Shown: positions 1-7,701, counted from the stretch's first letter. The stretch: 17,983 bases of DNA from Flavobacteriaceae bacterium (GCA_030590765.1 JAUVCP010000006.1:1-17983), one strand, 5' to 3'. The notes: generated from the sequence alone by a model not told the origin. Numbers and translations: made by a program.

Positions 1-73
1 AGATACATATTCAAATTAATTCATTTTGTAAATTTATAAAAAAAAATTGAAAAGACATTAAATAATTGATTCC

Positions 74-115
74 TTAAACCAGTTTAAATATAATGATTTT
101 AAACCTTACCAGTTT
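74..115. promoter_or_regulatory. Operator-like repeats upstream of sufS
   Basis: Positions 74-87 read TTAAAC-CA-GTTTAA, an inverted repeat with 6-base arms and a 2-base centre. A second, looser copy has AAAC at 101-104 and GTTT at 112-115. The heptamer CCAGTTT occurs at 79-85 and again at 109-115, 30 bases apart, which is close to three helical turns. Both copies lie just upstream of the sufS -7 element. The placement suits a regulator binding site, for example for iron or Fe-S status, but no regulator can be named. In AT-rich DNA such repeats can also arise by chance. Confidence 0.25.
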
Positions 116-117
116 TG

Positions 118-125
118 TATTTTTG
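118..125 (+). promoter_or_regulatory. sufS promoter, -7 element
   Basis: TATTTTTG matches the Bacteroidota -7 consensus TAnnTTTG and lies 30 bases before the sufS ATG. No clear TTTG -33 element is seen at the expected distance; the sequence there is a T-rich stretch near 97-100. Confidence 0.55.
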
Positions 126-155
126 CATAAAAAATACTAGCTAAAACAAATCAGT

Positions 156-1370
156 ATGCTTGATATAGAAAAAATTCGTAAAGATTTTCCTATTTTAAAA
201 AGAAAGGTAAACAGTAAACCACTTATATATTTTGATAACGCTGCAACCTCACAAAAACCTCAAATTGTAATTGACTCTATTGTTGATTATTACAGCAATT
301 ACAATGCAAATATTCATAGGGGTGTGCACACTTTAAGTCAGGAAGCAACCAATGCCTATGAAGAGGCACGAATTAAAATTCAAAATCATTTTAATGCTGA
401 AAAATCACATGAAATTATTCTTACATCGGGTACAACCCATAGTATTAATTTAGTAGCCACAGGGTTTACATCCTTTATACAAAAAGGAGATGAAATTATT
501 GTTTCAGCTTTAGAACATCATAGTAATATTGTTCCGTGGCAAATGCTTTGTGAAAGAACTGAAGCTGTTTTAAAAGTGATCCCAATTTCCCTTAAAGGGG
601 AATTGATCATGGAGGAATTCGATAAATTATTATCAAAAAACACCAAACTTGTTTTTGTCAACCATGTATCCAATGCTTTGGGTACTATCAATCCGATCAA
701 GGAAATCATTGACAAAGCACACTCATTTGGTGCAGCTGTTTTAATTGATGGAGCACAGGCAACACCTCATATCAAAATAGATGTACAGGAATTAGATTGT
801 GATTTCTATGTTTGTTCAGCACATAAATTATGCGGTCCAACCGGAATTGGAATGTTGTATGGAAAAGAAGAATGGCTAAATAAATTACCTCCTTATCAGG
901 GTGGTGGTGAAATGATTGCAACTGTTAATTTTGAAAAAACTACTTATGCTGATCTGCCCTACAAGTTTGAAGCAGGTACACCCAATATTTCAGGTGGAAT
1001 TGCTTTTGGTGTAGCATTGGATTATATGAATGGTATTGGCTTTGAAAATATTGCAACTTATGAAAAAGAACTTTTAGATCTTGCTACTAAAAAACTTTTG
1101 GAAATAGAAGGTATAAAAATTTATGGACCCTTAGAGAATAAGGCTTCTGTAATCTCATTTAATATTGAAGGTATTCACCCATTTGATATAGGTACTATTA
1201 TTGATAAATTAGGAATTGCAGTAAGAACGGGACATCATTGTACACAACCAATCATGGATTTCTATAAAATACCGGGAACTATAAGAGCTTCCTTTTCTTT
1301 TTATAATACCAAAGAAGAAATTGATATTTTTATTGAGGCTGTTAAAAGAGCGAGGAATATGTTACTTTAA
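156..1370 (+). CDS. sufS: Cysteine desulfurase, SufS type
   Basis: This 404-residue PLP enzyme removes sulfur from cysteine to give alanine and an enzyme persulfide, which feeds the SUF Fe-S cluster assembly machinery in the cytoplasm. Features visible in order: FDNAAT near 26-31, the HHSN motif with PLP-stacking H121, IDGAQ with D198 that pairs with the pyridine nitrogen, SAHK with PLP lysine K224, and RTGHHCTQP with catalytic cysteine C362. The short, ordered catalytic loop before C362 and the full length place it in the SufS/CsdA group rather than with IscS/NifS. The ATG at 156 follows a -7 element by 30 bases. In many Flavobacteriia sufS ends a sufBCDS run, but here 155 bases of non-coding DNA with its own promoter precede it, so it is probably also transcribed alone. 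Nothing is missing. Confidence 0.95.
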   Translation: MLDIEKIRKDFPILKRKVNSKPLIYFDNAATSQKPQIVIDSIVDYYSNYNANIHRGVHTLSQEATNAYEEARIKIQNHFNAEKSHEIILTSGTTHSINLVATGFTSFIQKGDEIIVSALEHHSNIVPWQMLCERTEAVLKVIPISLKGELIMEEFDKLLSKNTKLVFVNHVSNALGTINPIKEIIDKAHSFGAAVLIDGAQATPHIKIDVQELDCDFYVCSAHKLCGPTGIGMLYGKEEWLNKLPPYQGGGEMIATVNFEKTTYADLPYKFEAGTPNISGGIAFGVALDYMNGIGFENIATYEKELLDLATKKLLEIEGIKIYGPLENKASVISFNIEGIHPFDIGTIIDKLGIAVRTGHHCTQPIMDFYKIPGTIRASFSFYNTKEEIDIFIEAVKRARNMLL

Positions 1371-1418
1371 ATTATTTTTTGTTTTTTATACCTTTATTAC
1401 TCATTTTAAAGCTAGCTT

Positions 1419-2054
1419 ATGAAATCTTTTATTTTTATTTTACTATTAAATCTTACCACAAAATCATGCGATGAAACCAAACATATTTATATTGCAGACC
1501 ACCTGGTTGACTGTGAAGGAGTAGCTCCTCTAAAATGTATGTTGATCAAAGAAAAAATTGTTGATGACTGGACAAATTTTTATAATCAAATAGAAGGATT
1601 TGATTATGAAGAAGGCTATGAGTATTTGTTAAATGTTAAGATCAAAACTATAAAAAATCCTCCTGCGGATGGTTCTAGCTTAAAATACACTTTGATAGAG
1701 GTTTTTGAAAAAAAGAAAACCAAAAAACAAATCACGTTAAATAACAAATGGAAAGTGATTTCTATGCAAGGCATAGACGATTTACAAATCCAACCTACTA
1801 TTCAATTTGACGCGAAAGGGAAAAAGATTTCGGGTTTTGCAGGATGTAATAATTACTTTGGAAGCTATGATCCTGAATCGATTCAACTTGATTTTAGTAA
1901 AATGGGAATGACAAGAAAAATTTGTCCAGATATGACTGTTGAAAATGCTTTTGTAAACCAATTAAGAAATGTGTCGTATTACAAAATTGAAAACAAGGTG
2001 TTATCATTTTATGATGCTAATGATGAAATTTTGATCACATGCGAATTAGAATAA
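1419..2054 (+). CDS. DUF4377 + META domain putative lipoprotein
   Basis: This 211-residue protein of unknown function has a hydrophobic N-terminus ending in KSC, with C17 as a likely but non-canonical lipobox cysteine (TTKSC rather than LxxC). Residues about 22-98 resemble DUF4377, including the paired cysteines C32 and C40. Residues about 106-208 are a META/HslJ-like domain: the substrate-free core motif GFAGCNNYFGSY at 139-150 is clear, and a W-K-V strand at 111-113 starts the domain. META domains occur in HslJ of E. coli, which is linked to novobiocin resistance, and in many Bacteroidota outer-membrane lipoproteins of unknown role. The ATG lies 48 bases after the sufS stop, directly after the 10-base palindrome AAGCTAGCTT. 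Functional linkage to sufS is not evident. The domain assignment is from memory of the families. Confidence 0.75.
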   Translation: MKSFIFILLLNLTTKSCDETKHIYIADHLVDCEGVAPLKCMLIKEKIVDDWTNFYNQIEGFDYEEGYEYLLNVKIKTIKNPPADGSSLKYTLIEVFEKKKTKKQITLNNKWKVISMQGIDDLQIQPTIQFDAKGKKISGFAGCNNYFGSYDPESIQLDFSKMGMTRKICPDMTVENAFVNQLRNVSYYKIENKVLSFYDANDEILITCELE

Positions 2055-2157
2055 TTTGTATCAAATAATAAAGCGAATAATTATACTAATATGTATTACA
2101 ACATGAATTGAATTTGAAAGAAGTTTATATTTTATGGCAATTCGTAATCAGAGTTTC

Positions 2158-2643
2158 TTACAATTTTAATTTTCCATTTTGAGAGAATTGCAACTCATAC
2201 CCTTCATCGATCAAAAGATCTTTCTTTTTTGATGATAAAACAGCTAATTGATCACAACGTTCATTTTGCGGGTGATTGCTATGGCCTTTTACCCATTCAA
2301 AATTTACTTGGTGCTTTTTATACACCTTTAAAAAACGTTTCCACAGATCAGGATTCTTTTTATCTTTAAATCCTTTTTTAACCCAACTATAAACCCAACC
2401 TTTTACAACTGAATCTATCACATATTTAGAGTCAGAGATGACCAGTATTTCCAAACCTTCCTTTTTTAATTGCTCTAAAGCAACGATCACCGCAAGTAAT
2501 TCCATGCGGTTGTTGGTTGTTTTTCTATAACCTTGTGAGAACTCTTTTTTATACGGTTTACCCACCCATTCCATCACAATACCATAACCACCCTTACCGG
2601 GGTTTCCGCTACAAGCTCCATCCGTATATATATGTACATCCAT
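2158..2643 (-). CDS. rnhA: Ribonuclease HI
   Basis: This 161-residue enzyme cleaves the RNA strand of RNA-DNA hybrids, removing R-loops and Okazaki primers. All four metal-binding carboxylates are visible: D8 in YTDGACSGNPG, E48 in NNRMEL, D71 in ISDSKYV and D131 in NERCDQLA. The loop histidine H121 is in VKGHSNHP. The basic segment around 86-96 (WVKKGFKDKK) corresponds to the substrate-binding handle of E. coli RNase HI, so this is the handle-containing bacterial type. Its ATG shares one base with the purN stop (TAATG at 2641-2645, minus strand), so the two genes are very likely cotranscribed and translationally coupled. Length and motifs are complete. Confidence 0.95.
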   Translation of the reverse strand: MDVHIYTDGACSGNPGKGGYGIVMEWVGKPYKKEFSQGYRKTTNNRMELLAVIVALEQLKKEGLEILVISDSKYVIDSVVKGWVYSWVKKGFKDKKNPDLWKRFLKVYKKHQVNFEWVKGHSNHPQNERCDQLAVLSSKKKDLLIDEGYELQFSQNGKLKL

Positions 2644-3209
2644 TATTGCTCTTTCAAAATAATATCTTCTATAACCTTCGGGAAATTTTTCTGTTCCAAA
2701 ATATGAATCTTCGCAGCAACACCATCTGGTGTATCATGATCTGTTAAAGGAACCGATTCCTGAAAAACAATTGCTCCTTCATCATAATTTTCATTCACAT
2801 AATGAATGGTAATTCCAGATTCTTTCTCTTTATTAGCAACCACTGCCTCATGCACATAACTACCATACATCCCTTTACCACCATATTTGGGCAATAAAGC
2901 AGGATGAATATTAATTATCCTATTTGGAAAAATATCAATTAATTTAGATGGAATTTTTAATAAAAATCCGGCAAGAATCAAATAATCAGTTTCTTGTTTC
3001 AAAAAATTTACAAAATCTGATGAAAATAGCTCCTTTTTAGAAAAAACTCTATATGGAACTTTTAACCTGTCAGCTCTTTCAATCACACCTGCATTTTTAT
3101 TATTTGTATATAAACAAACTACTTTTATATAGAGATGATCTTCAAAATAATTGATAATATTCTCAGCATTTGTACCTGATCCCGAAGCAAAAACTGCAAT
3201 TCTAACCAT
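2643..3209 (-). CDS. purN: Phosphoribosylglycinamide formyltransferase
   Basis: PurN transfers a formyl group from 10-formyl-tetrahydrofolate to GAR, the third step of de novo purine synthesis. The chosen ATG gives 188 residues beginning MVRIAVFASGSGTNAENI, matching how the family begins. The upstream in-frame TTG at 3236 would add nine residues that no PurN has, and it falls on promoter-like sequence, so I rejected it. The catalytic triad is present: N100 and H102 in INIHPALLP and D143 in NYDEGAI. The substrate loop SGSGTN is at 9-14. The reading frame ends one base into rnhA, which forms the second gene of the operon. A near-consensus -7 element (TGTCTTTG, minus strand, about 3229-3236) lies about 20 bases upstream. 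Confidence 0.93.
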   Translation of the reverse strand: MVRIAVFASGSGTNAENIINYFEDHLYIKVVCLYTNNKNAGVIERADRLKVPYRVFSKKELFSSDFVNFLKQETDYLILAGFLLKIPSKLIDIFPNRIINIHPALLPKYGGKGMYGSYVHEAVVANKEKESGITIHYVNENYDEGAIVFQESVPLTDHDTPDGVAAKIHILEQKNFPKVIEDIILKEQ

Positions 3210-3228
3210 CTGATTTAATTTTAATAAC

Positions 3229-3236
3229 AAAGACAA
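3229..3236 (-). promoter_or_regulatory. Candidate purN promoter, -7 element
   Basis: On the minus strand these bases read TGTCTTTG, one mismatch from TAnnTTTG, about 20 bases before the purN ATG. This would give a short leader. It is weak evidence because the TA is changed to TG. Confidence 0.3.
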
Positions 3237-3323
3237 AAAAAAGCATTTAAATTCATTATTCTACTATAAAAATCTTAAATTTATCATCTATAAAATTTCA
3301 AAAACAGATTTTTTGGACTTTTT

Positions 3324-3354
3324 ATTGATTTAAATCGAAAATATATTATTTTTG
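3324..3354 (+). promoter_or_regulatory. acpP promoter (-33 and -7 elements)
   Basis: ATTG at 3324-3327 and TATTTTTG at 3347-3354 are separated by 19 bases. This fits the Bacteroidota promoter layout (TTG-type -33, about 19 bases, then TAnnTTTG). Transcription would start about 7 bases further on, leaving a leader of roughly 25 to 30 bases that is almost entirely A and T before the acpP ATG. An unstructured A-rich leader suits a highly translated gene in this phylum. Confidence 0.65.
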
Positions 3355-3388
3355 CAGCATTAATTAAAATTAAAAAAATTAAAAAATT

Positions 3389-3625
3389 ATGTCAGACATT
3401 GCATCAAGAGTAAAAGCCATTATCGTAGATAAGTTAGGCGTTGACGAAAACGAAGTTACTAATGAAGCTAACTTTACTAACGATTTGGGAGCAGATTCAC
3501 TAGATACTGTTGAATTAATCATGGAATTTGAAAAAGAATTTGATATCCAGATTCCAGATGATCAAGCAGAAAATATCGGTACTGTTGGTCAAGCGGTTAG
3601 TTATATAGAAGAAGCTAAAAAGTAA
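3389..3625 (+). CDS. acpP: Acyl carrier protein
   Basis: AcpP carries growing acyl chains as thioesters on a 4'-phosphopantetheine arm during type II fatty acid synthesis. The 78-residue length is typical. The attachment serine is S37 in the signature [10 protein letters not shown], followed by the acidic recognition helix II ([10 protein letters not shown]) that docks FabF and other partners. The protein is strongly acidic overall. It has a clear promoter 35 bases upstream and is followed by a strong hairpin before fabF, so it is probably transcribed largely as its own short message with some read-through into the downstream cluster. No anomaly. Confidence 0.97.
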   Translation: MSDIASRVKAIIVDKLGVDENEVTNEANFTNDLGADSLDTVELIMEFEKEFDIQIPDDQAENIGTVGQAVSYIEEAKK

Positions 3626-3642
3626 TTGAAATATAATCAATT

Positions 3643-3690
3643 AAATTACGGGTTTGATCAAATCAAATTGATTAAGCTCGTAGTTTTGTT
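3643..3690 (+). terminator. acpP-fabF intercistronic hairpin (terminator or attenuator)
   Basis: The arms 3648-3661 and 3668-3681 pair over 14 positions (11 Watson-Crick and 3 G-T wobbles) around a 6-base loop, ATCAAA. Pairing continues outward (3643-3647 with 3682-3686), giving about 19 pairs. The hairpin is followed at once by a T-rich tract (TTTTGTTTTT from 3684). That structure looks like an intrinsic terminator, but fabF starts 30 bases later on the same strand with no obvious promoter of its own. The likely role is partial termination, keeping acpP mRNA in excess over fabF. It may also stabilise the 3' end of the acpP message. Confidence 0.65.
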
Positions 3691-3719
3691 TTTAATATTA
3701 AATAAATAATCCATTTTAA

Positions 3720-4973
3720 ATGCAATTAAAACGAGTTGTTGTCACAGGTATGGGAGCATTAACACCTATAGGGAATAATGTTGATGAATATTGGGAAGGT
3801 TTGGTTAACGGAGTTAGCGGAGCAGCACCAATAACCTACTACGACGCATCTAAATTTAAAACTCGTTTTGCATGTGAGCTAAAAAACTTTAATGTTACAG
3901 ATTATATGAACAGAAAAGATGCTCGAAAAATGGACAAATTTACCCAATATGCAATGGTTGCTTCGGATGAAGCTATTGCAGATTCAGGATTAGAATTCGA
4001 TAAAGAAGACAGAAACAGAATAGGTGTTATTTGGGGTGCAGGAATTGGTGGTTTGGAAACTTTTCAAAATGAAGTTTTAGAATATGCCAAAGGAGATGGC
4101 ACTCCCCGATTTAACCCTTTCTTTATTCCAAAAATGATTGCAGATATTGCACCTGGGCAAATCTCTATCAAACATGGTTTGCGAGGACCAAATTTTACAA
4201 CGGTTTCAGCATGTGCATCTTCAGCCAATTCAATGATTGATGCATTAAATTATATTCGTTTAGATCAGGCAGATGTGATTGTAACCGGAGGATCTGAATC
4301 GTGTATTGCTATTGCAGGAGTTGGTGGATTTAATGCTCTTCAAGCACTATCAACACGCAATGATGATCCGACAACCGCATCAAGACCATTTGACAAAGAT
4401 CGTGACGGTTTTGTAATTGGTGAGGGCGCGGGAGCAATGATTTTGGAAGAATTAGAACATGCAAAAGCTCGTGGAGCAAAAATCTATGCCGAAGTTATTG
4501 GTGGAGGTCTATCTGCAGATGCTTATCACATTACAGCACCACATCCGGAAGGAATAGGAGCGAAAGCTGTAATGGAAAATTGCATGCGAAATGCCGGAAT
4601 TAAACCCGAAGAAGTAGATGCTATAAATATGCACGGAACTGCTACACCACTTGGTGATGTTGCAGAGTTAAAAGCTGTTAAAGCTGTTTTTGGTGATCAT
4701 GCCTACAAGTTAAATATCAATTCTACCAAATCAATGACTGGTCATTTACTTGGTGCTGCAGGAGCTGTAGAAGCTATAGCTTCAATTTTAGCTATCAATA
4801 ACGGTATTGTTCCGCCTACCATAAACCATTTTACAGATGATGATCAAATTGATCCAAAATTAAATCTTACCTTTAACAAAGCTCAAAAAAGAGATATCAA
4901 TATAGCAATGAGTAAGACTTTTGGGTTTGGTGGTCATAATGCTTGTGTTTTATTAAAAAAATTCACTGATTAG
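3720..4973 (+). CDS. fabF: Beta-ketoacyl-ACP synthase II
   Basis: FabF condenses malonyl-ACP with acyl-ACP to lengthen fatty acids. The 417-residue protein has the complete thiolase-fold active site: nucleophile C165 in VSACASSAN, H305 in NMHGTATPLGD, K337 in NSTKSMTGH and H342 in the same motif. The C-H-H set is that of a KAS I/II enzyme, and length and sequence feel match FabF rather than FabB. It lies 94 bases after acpP, separated by a hairpin, and 6 bases before rnc, so fabF and rnc are one transcript. The start MQLKRVVVTGMG is the standard beginning of the family. No unusual residues seen. Confidence 0.95.
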   Translation: MQLKRVVVTGMGALTPIGNNVDEYWEGLVNGVSGAAPITYYDASKFKTRFACELKNFNVTDYMNRKDARKMDKFTQYAMVASDEAIADSGLEFDKEDRNRIGVIWGAGIGGLETFQNEVLEYAKGDGTPRFNPFFIPKMIADIAPGQISIKHGLRGPNFTTVSACASSANSMIDALNYIRLDQADVIVTGGSESCIAIAGVGGFNALQALSTRNDDPTTASRPFDKDRDGFVIGEGAGAMILEELEHAKARGAKIYAEVIGGGLSADAYHITAPHPEGIGAKAVMENCMRNAGIKPEEVDAINMHGTATPLGDVAELKAVKAVFGDHAYKLNINSTKSMTGHLLGAAGAVEAIASILAINNGIVPPTINHFTDDDQIDPKLNLTFNKAQKRDINIAMSKTFGFGGHNACVLLKKFTD

Positions 4974-4979
4974 AAATAA

Positions 4980-5717
4980 ATGAATATCCTTCGCAAAATA
5001 AGAATTTCTCGATCTGATAAGGATGAGGAATTTTATTCTGCAATTAAAGAAGTAGTGGGTTTTAAACCAAAAAACATCAGCCATTACAAAGAAGCTTTCA
5101 CACATAGTTCTTTAAAAATGATTAATCCTAAAGGAGGCTACCCTCTTAATTATGAACGTCTTGAATTTTTGGGAGATGCTATTTTAGGCTCAGTAATTGC
5201 AGACTATCTTTTTAAAAAGATCCCTAAAGGAGATGAAGGTTATTTAACACAAATGCGATCAAAAATTGTAAGTAGGGAACATTTAAATGAATTGGGTAAA
5301 GATCTAGGATTGATCACTTTTGTTAATAGTTCTGTTCCTAATCAAAATTTTGGCAATAATATCCATGGGAATCTTTTTGAATCTCTAATTGGAGCCATTC
5401 ATTTAGATAAAGGTTATAAATTCACTGAGCAATTCATATACAAAGTTGTTATAGAGCCTTATGTTGATATTGAAAGACTGGAAGGGAAGATTACAAGTTA
5501 CAAAAGTGTTTTATTTGAATGGTGTCAAAAGAACAAGAAAAAAATAAAATACAGTATTTATGAAGATACCGGGAACGACTTATTAAAACATTTTAGTGTT
5601 AAGTTATTTATCCAGAAGGAACTGGTTGCAAAAGGAAGAGCAACATCTAAGAAAAAAGCAGAAGAAATTGCTTCAAAAAGAGCTTATTATAAATTTCAAA
5701 ATCTAATTGAAAAATAA
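4980..5717 (+). CDS. rnc: Ribonuclease III
   Basis: RNase III cleaves double-stranded RNA, including rRNA precursors. The 245-residue protein has an endonuclease domain (about 15-165) and a C-terminal double-stranded RNA-binding domain (about 172-240). The signature YERLEFLGDAIL gives E59, E62 and D66, which correspond to E38, E41 and D45 of the E. coli enzyme. The second metal site is in GNLFESLIGAI with E134 (E. coli E117), while the position of E. coli D114 is N131. As I recall that asparagine is usual in Bacteroidota, so I do not take it as loss of function. The start is 6 bases after the fabF stop; the pair fabF-rnc is conserved in the phylum. The dsRBD keeps its basic helix (ATSKKKAEEIASKRA). 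Confidence 0.93.
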   Translation: MNILRKIRISRSDKDEEFYSAIKEVVGFKPKNISHYKEAFTHSSLKMINPKGGYPLNYERLEFLGDAILGSVIADYLFKKIPKGDEGYLTQMRSKIVSREHLNELGKDLGLITFVNSSVPNQNFGNNIHGNLFESLIGAIHLDKGYKFTEQFIYKVVIEPYVDIERLEGKITSYKSVLFEWCQKNKKKIKYSIYEDTGNDLLKHFSVKLFIQKELVAKGRATSKKKAEEIASKRAYYKFQNLIEK

Positions 5718-5773
5718 ATCTTTTTTGTTGTAATATAACTATTCTAGGTTTTCATTAAAGATAAATCAAAACC

Positions 5774-5793
5774 ATCTTTATTTTTATAAAGAT
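5774..5793 (+). repeat. Short A/T-rich inverted repeat before IPExxxVDY gene
   Basis: ATCTTTAT (5774-5781) and ATAAAGAT (5786-5793) form a perfect 8-pair stem with a TTTT loop. An upstream AAAGAT at 5757-5762 could pair with ATCTTT at 5774-5779 instead, so two exclusive pairings are possible. The stems hold almost no G-C pairs and are probably weak. It may slow transcription between rnc and the next gene or may be chance. Confidence 0.2.
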
Positions 5794-5807
5794 TTAAATT
5801 AAGAAAA

Positions 5808-6272
5808 GTGTCAAAAATTCACAGTTTTGATTTTGAATATGATCACGATTATATTTTAATAGGAATTCATACCACATTGAATGATTATCGACTCGCTTAT
5901 TTTTTAAACAAAGAATTAAAATTATTTTTAAAACGATTTAAAGATGATCTAGATTTTCCATTGAAAAAATGTGGTTTCCCTTTTTATTTATATGAAGATA
6001 AAGCTTCTTTTATCTCCTGGTCACTGATATCAAATAAATATATTTCTGTTGATAGTGTTCAATCAGATGATAATTTGTTTAATGAAGAAACAAAAACTCG
6101 GTTTTTAATTCCAGAAAAGAAAAAAGTAGATTATTTTATCAAAATATGCGGATATATCAAAAATAAAAAACTGGAAAATATTTTATCAAAAATAAAAGAA
6201 ACTGAAAAAATAATTACATCTTATACTATTGATCCCTATACATTAAAATCAAGGGACAATTTAATATTCTAG
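5808..6272 (+). CDS. IPExxxVDY family protein
   Basis: This 154-residue cytoplasmic protein belongs to a small Bacteroidota family named for its motif, seen here as IPEKKKVDY at residues 101-109. Other family-like segments are HTTLNDYRLAYFLNK near 21-35 and the closing TLKSRDNLIF. Its biochemical function is not known. No signal peptide or membrane segment is visible. The start is GTG: no in-frame ATG lies in a suitable place upstream, and the GTG follows an A-rich AAGAAAA stretch. The stop is 4 bases before the pyk ATG. In Flavobacteriia this gene commonly sits directly upstream of pyk, and that arrangement is kept here, which supports the downstream frame being the standard pyk locus. Confidence 0.8.
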   Translation: MSKIHSFDFEYDHDYILIGIHTTLNDYRLAYFLNKELKLFLKRFKDDLDFPLKKCGFPFYLYEDKASFISWSLISNKYISVDSVQSDDNLFNEETKTRFLIPEKKKVDYFIKICGYIKNKKLENILSKIKETEKIITSYTIDPYTLKSRDNLIF

Positions 6273-6276
6273 ACAA

Positions 6277-7701
6277 ATGAAAATACAAAAAAAGACAAAA
6301 ATAGTTGCCACCCTAGGACCTGCTGTAGACAGTATTGAAAAAATGTAAGAAATGATGCTGGCAGGCGTTAATGTTTTCAGTATTAATTTTTCGCACGCTG
6401 ATTATGATGATGTTGTTCAAAAAATAAAAGATATTAGATCTTTAAATAAAGAAAACAACTGGCATGTTGCTGTTTTAGCAGACCTGCAAGGTCCGAAACT
6501 ACGCGTAGGTGTAATGGGCAAAAAGGTAAAACTAAAAAAAGGAGATGCTTTTATTTTTACTACGGAGAAATGTGAAGGCGATGAAGAAAAAGCTTATATG
6601 ACCTACAAAAATTTTCCAAAAGATGTGGAAGCCGGAGAACAAATACTTGTAGATGATGGTAAACTATTATTTGAAGTAATTGAAACCGATAGGAAATCAG
6701 TTGTTAAAACTAAAGTCTTACGTGGTGGAAAATTAAAATCGAAAAAAGGTGTTAATCTACCCAATACAAAGATCTCATTACCGGCACTTACAAAAAAAGA
6801 TGTAAAAGATGCTATTTTTGCAATCGAAAATAAAGTAGATTGGATTGCATTATCTTTTGTTAGAACCTCTGAAGATCTTATTCAATTAAGTAATCTGATC
6901 AAAGAAAGATCATCTTATAAAATTCCTATCATTGCAAAAATTGAAAAACCCGAAGCTGTTGATAATATCAACCATCTTACTTCACATTGTGATGGAATAA
7001 TGGTTGCCCGTGGTGATCTTGGAGTAGAAATTCCAATGCATAAAGTTCCTATTATCCAAAAAATGCTGGTTCGCAAGGCAAAAGAAGCCCGAATTCCTGT
7101 AATTATTGCTACTCAAATGATGGAATCAATGATCACGAGTCAGGTTCCAACCAGAGCAGAAGTAAATGATGTAGCAAATTCAATAATGGACGGAGCTGAT
7201 GCCGTAATGCTTTCTGGAGAAACTTCGGTAGGAGAGTTTCCTGTTGAAGTAATACAAGCAATGAGAGATATTATTGAAAGTGTTGAAGATTCAGATCTTA
7301 TCCATAGCCCGGTGAATACCGTTGAATGTGTTAATGAACGTTTTATAACCAAATCCATTTGTCGCCAAGCTGCCTATTTAGCTGATTCTGTGGAAGCTAC
7401 TGCAATTACTACTTTAACCAATAGTGGTTATACAGCTTTTCAGATTTCTTCCTGGAGACCAAAATCAAATATTTTAGTTTTTTCTGATAATCCCAGAATA
7501 CTGGCAATGTTAAATCTGCTTTGGGGTGTAAAAGCTCAGTTTTACAACAAATTGGTAACTACAGAGAATACAGTGCAAGATATTAATAAAATAATTTTAG
7601 AAAAAGAATACGCAAACAAAGGTGACTTTGTAATTAATTTATCTTCTATGCCGGTTAAGGCAAGAGGAATGGTGAATACTTTGAGGATCTCACAGTTGTA
7701 A
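6277..7701 (+). pseudogene. pyk: Pyruvate kinase, interrupted by premature stop at codon 24
   Basis: Pyruvate kinase converts phosphoenolpyruvate and ADP to pyruvate and ATP. Read from the ATG at 6277, the frame begins MKIQKKTKIVATLGPA, the expected first barrel strand, then meets TAA at 6346-6348 (codon 24) where relatives have an ordinary residue, probably lysine AAA. After it the frame runs intact to 7701, giving about 474 codons, normal for the phylum. Motifs retained: ADLQGPKLRVG, AKIEKPEAV with the catalytic lysine, MVARGDLGVE, ATQMMESM and TRAEVNDVANS. The near-invariant arginine of the FRINFSH motif is serine at codon 35 (6379-6381), a second defect. A downstream start at 6352 would give 449 residues without the first strand, probably inactive. 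Either a recent pseudogene or two sequence errors are possible. Identity is near certain; pseudogene status is less so. Confidence 0.75.

Noticed and set aside
518..715. Open frames antisense to sufS, pyk, the TonB receptor, the M14 gene and gpmI
   Set aside because: They lie wholly inside well-supported genes on the opposite strand, lack family features and have composition expected of shadows.
1409..1418. Palindrome AAGCTAGCTT just before the DUF4377/META gene
   Set aside because: Ten bases with no loop and no second copy. Such palindromes are frequent by chance; noted only in the gene entry.
2055..2157. Terminator or small RNA in the gap between the convergent META gene and rnhA
   Set aside because: No stem with a T tract and no convincing reading frame could be found in the 103 bases.
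3210..3236. PurN starting at TTG 3236
   Set aside because: The nine extra residues do not fit the family, which begins right at the ATG at 3209. The stretch also overlaps a promoter-like element.
5370..5372. RNase III with N131 where E. coli has D114, as a dead enzyme
   Set aside because: As I recall Bacteroidota RNase III proteins usually have this asparagine, and the other acidic residues E59, E62, D66 and E134 are present.
6346..6348. TAA in pyk as a recoded or reassigned codon
   Set aside because: TAA ends intact genes here (for example acpP, gpmI, rnc), and TAG ends fabF, the amidase and the thioredoxin-like gene. No recoding structure is visible next to 6346. Readthrough would in any case not restore the lost arginine.
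6352..7701. Shorter pyruvate kinase beginning at ATG 6352 as the true gene
   Set aside because: It drops the first barrel strand, whose coding sequence is still present in frame upstream with a proper start 4 bases after the previous gene. The short form is better read as the remainder of an interrupted gene.
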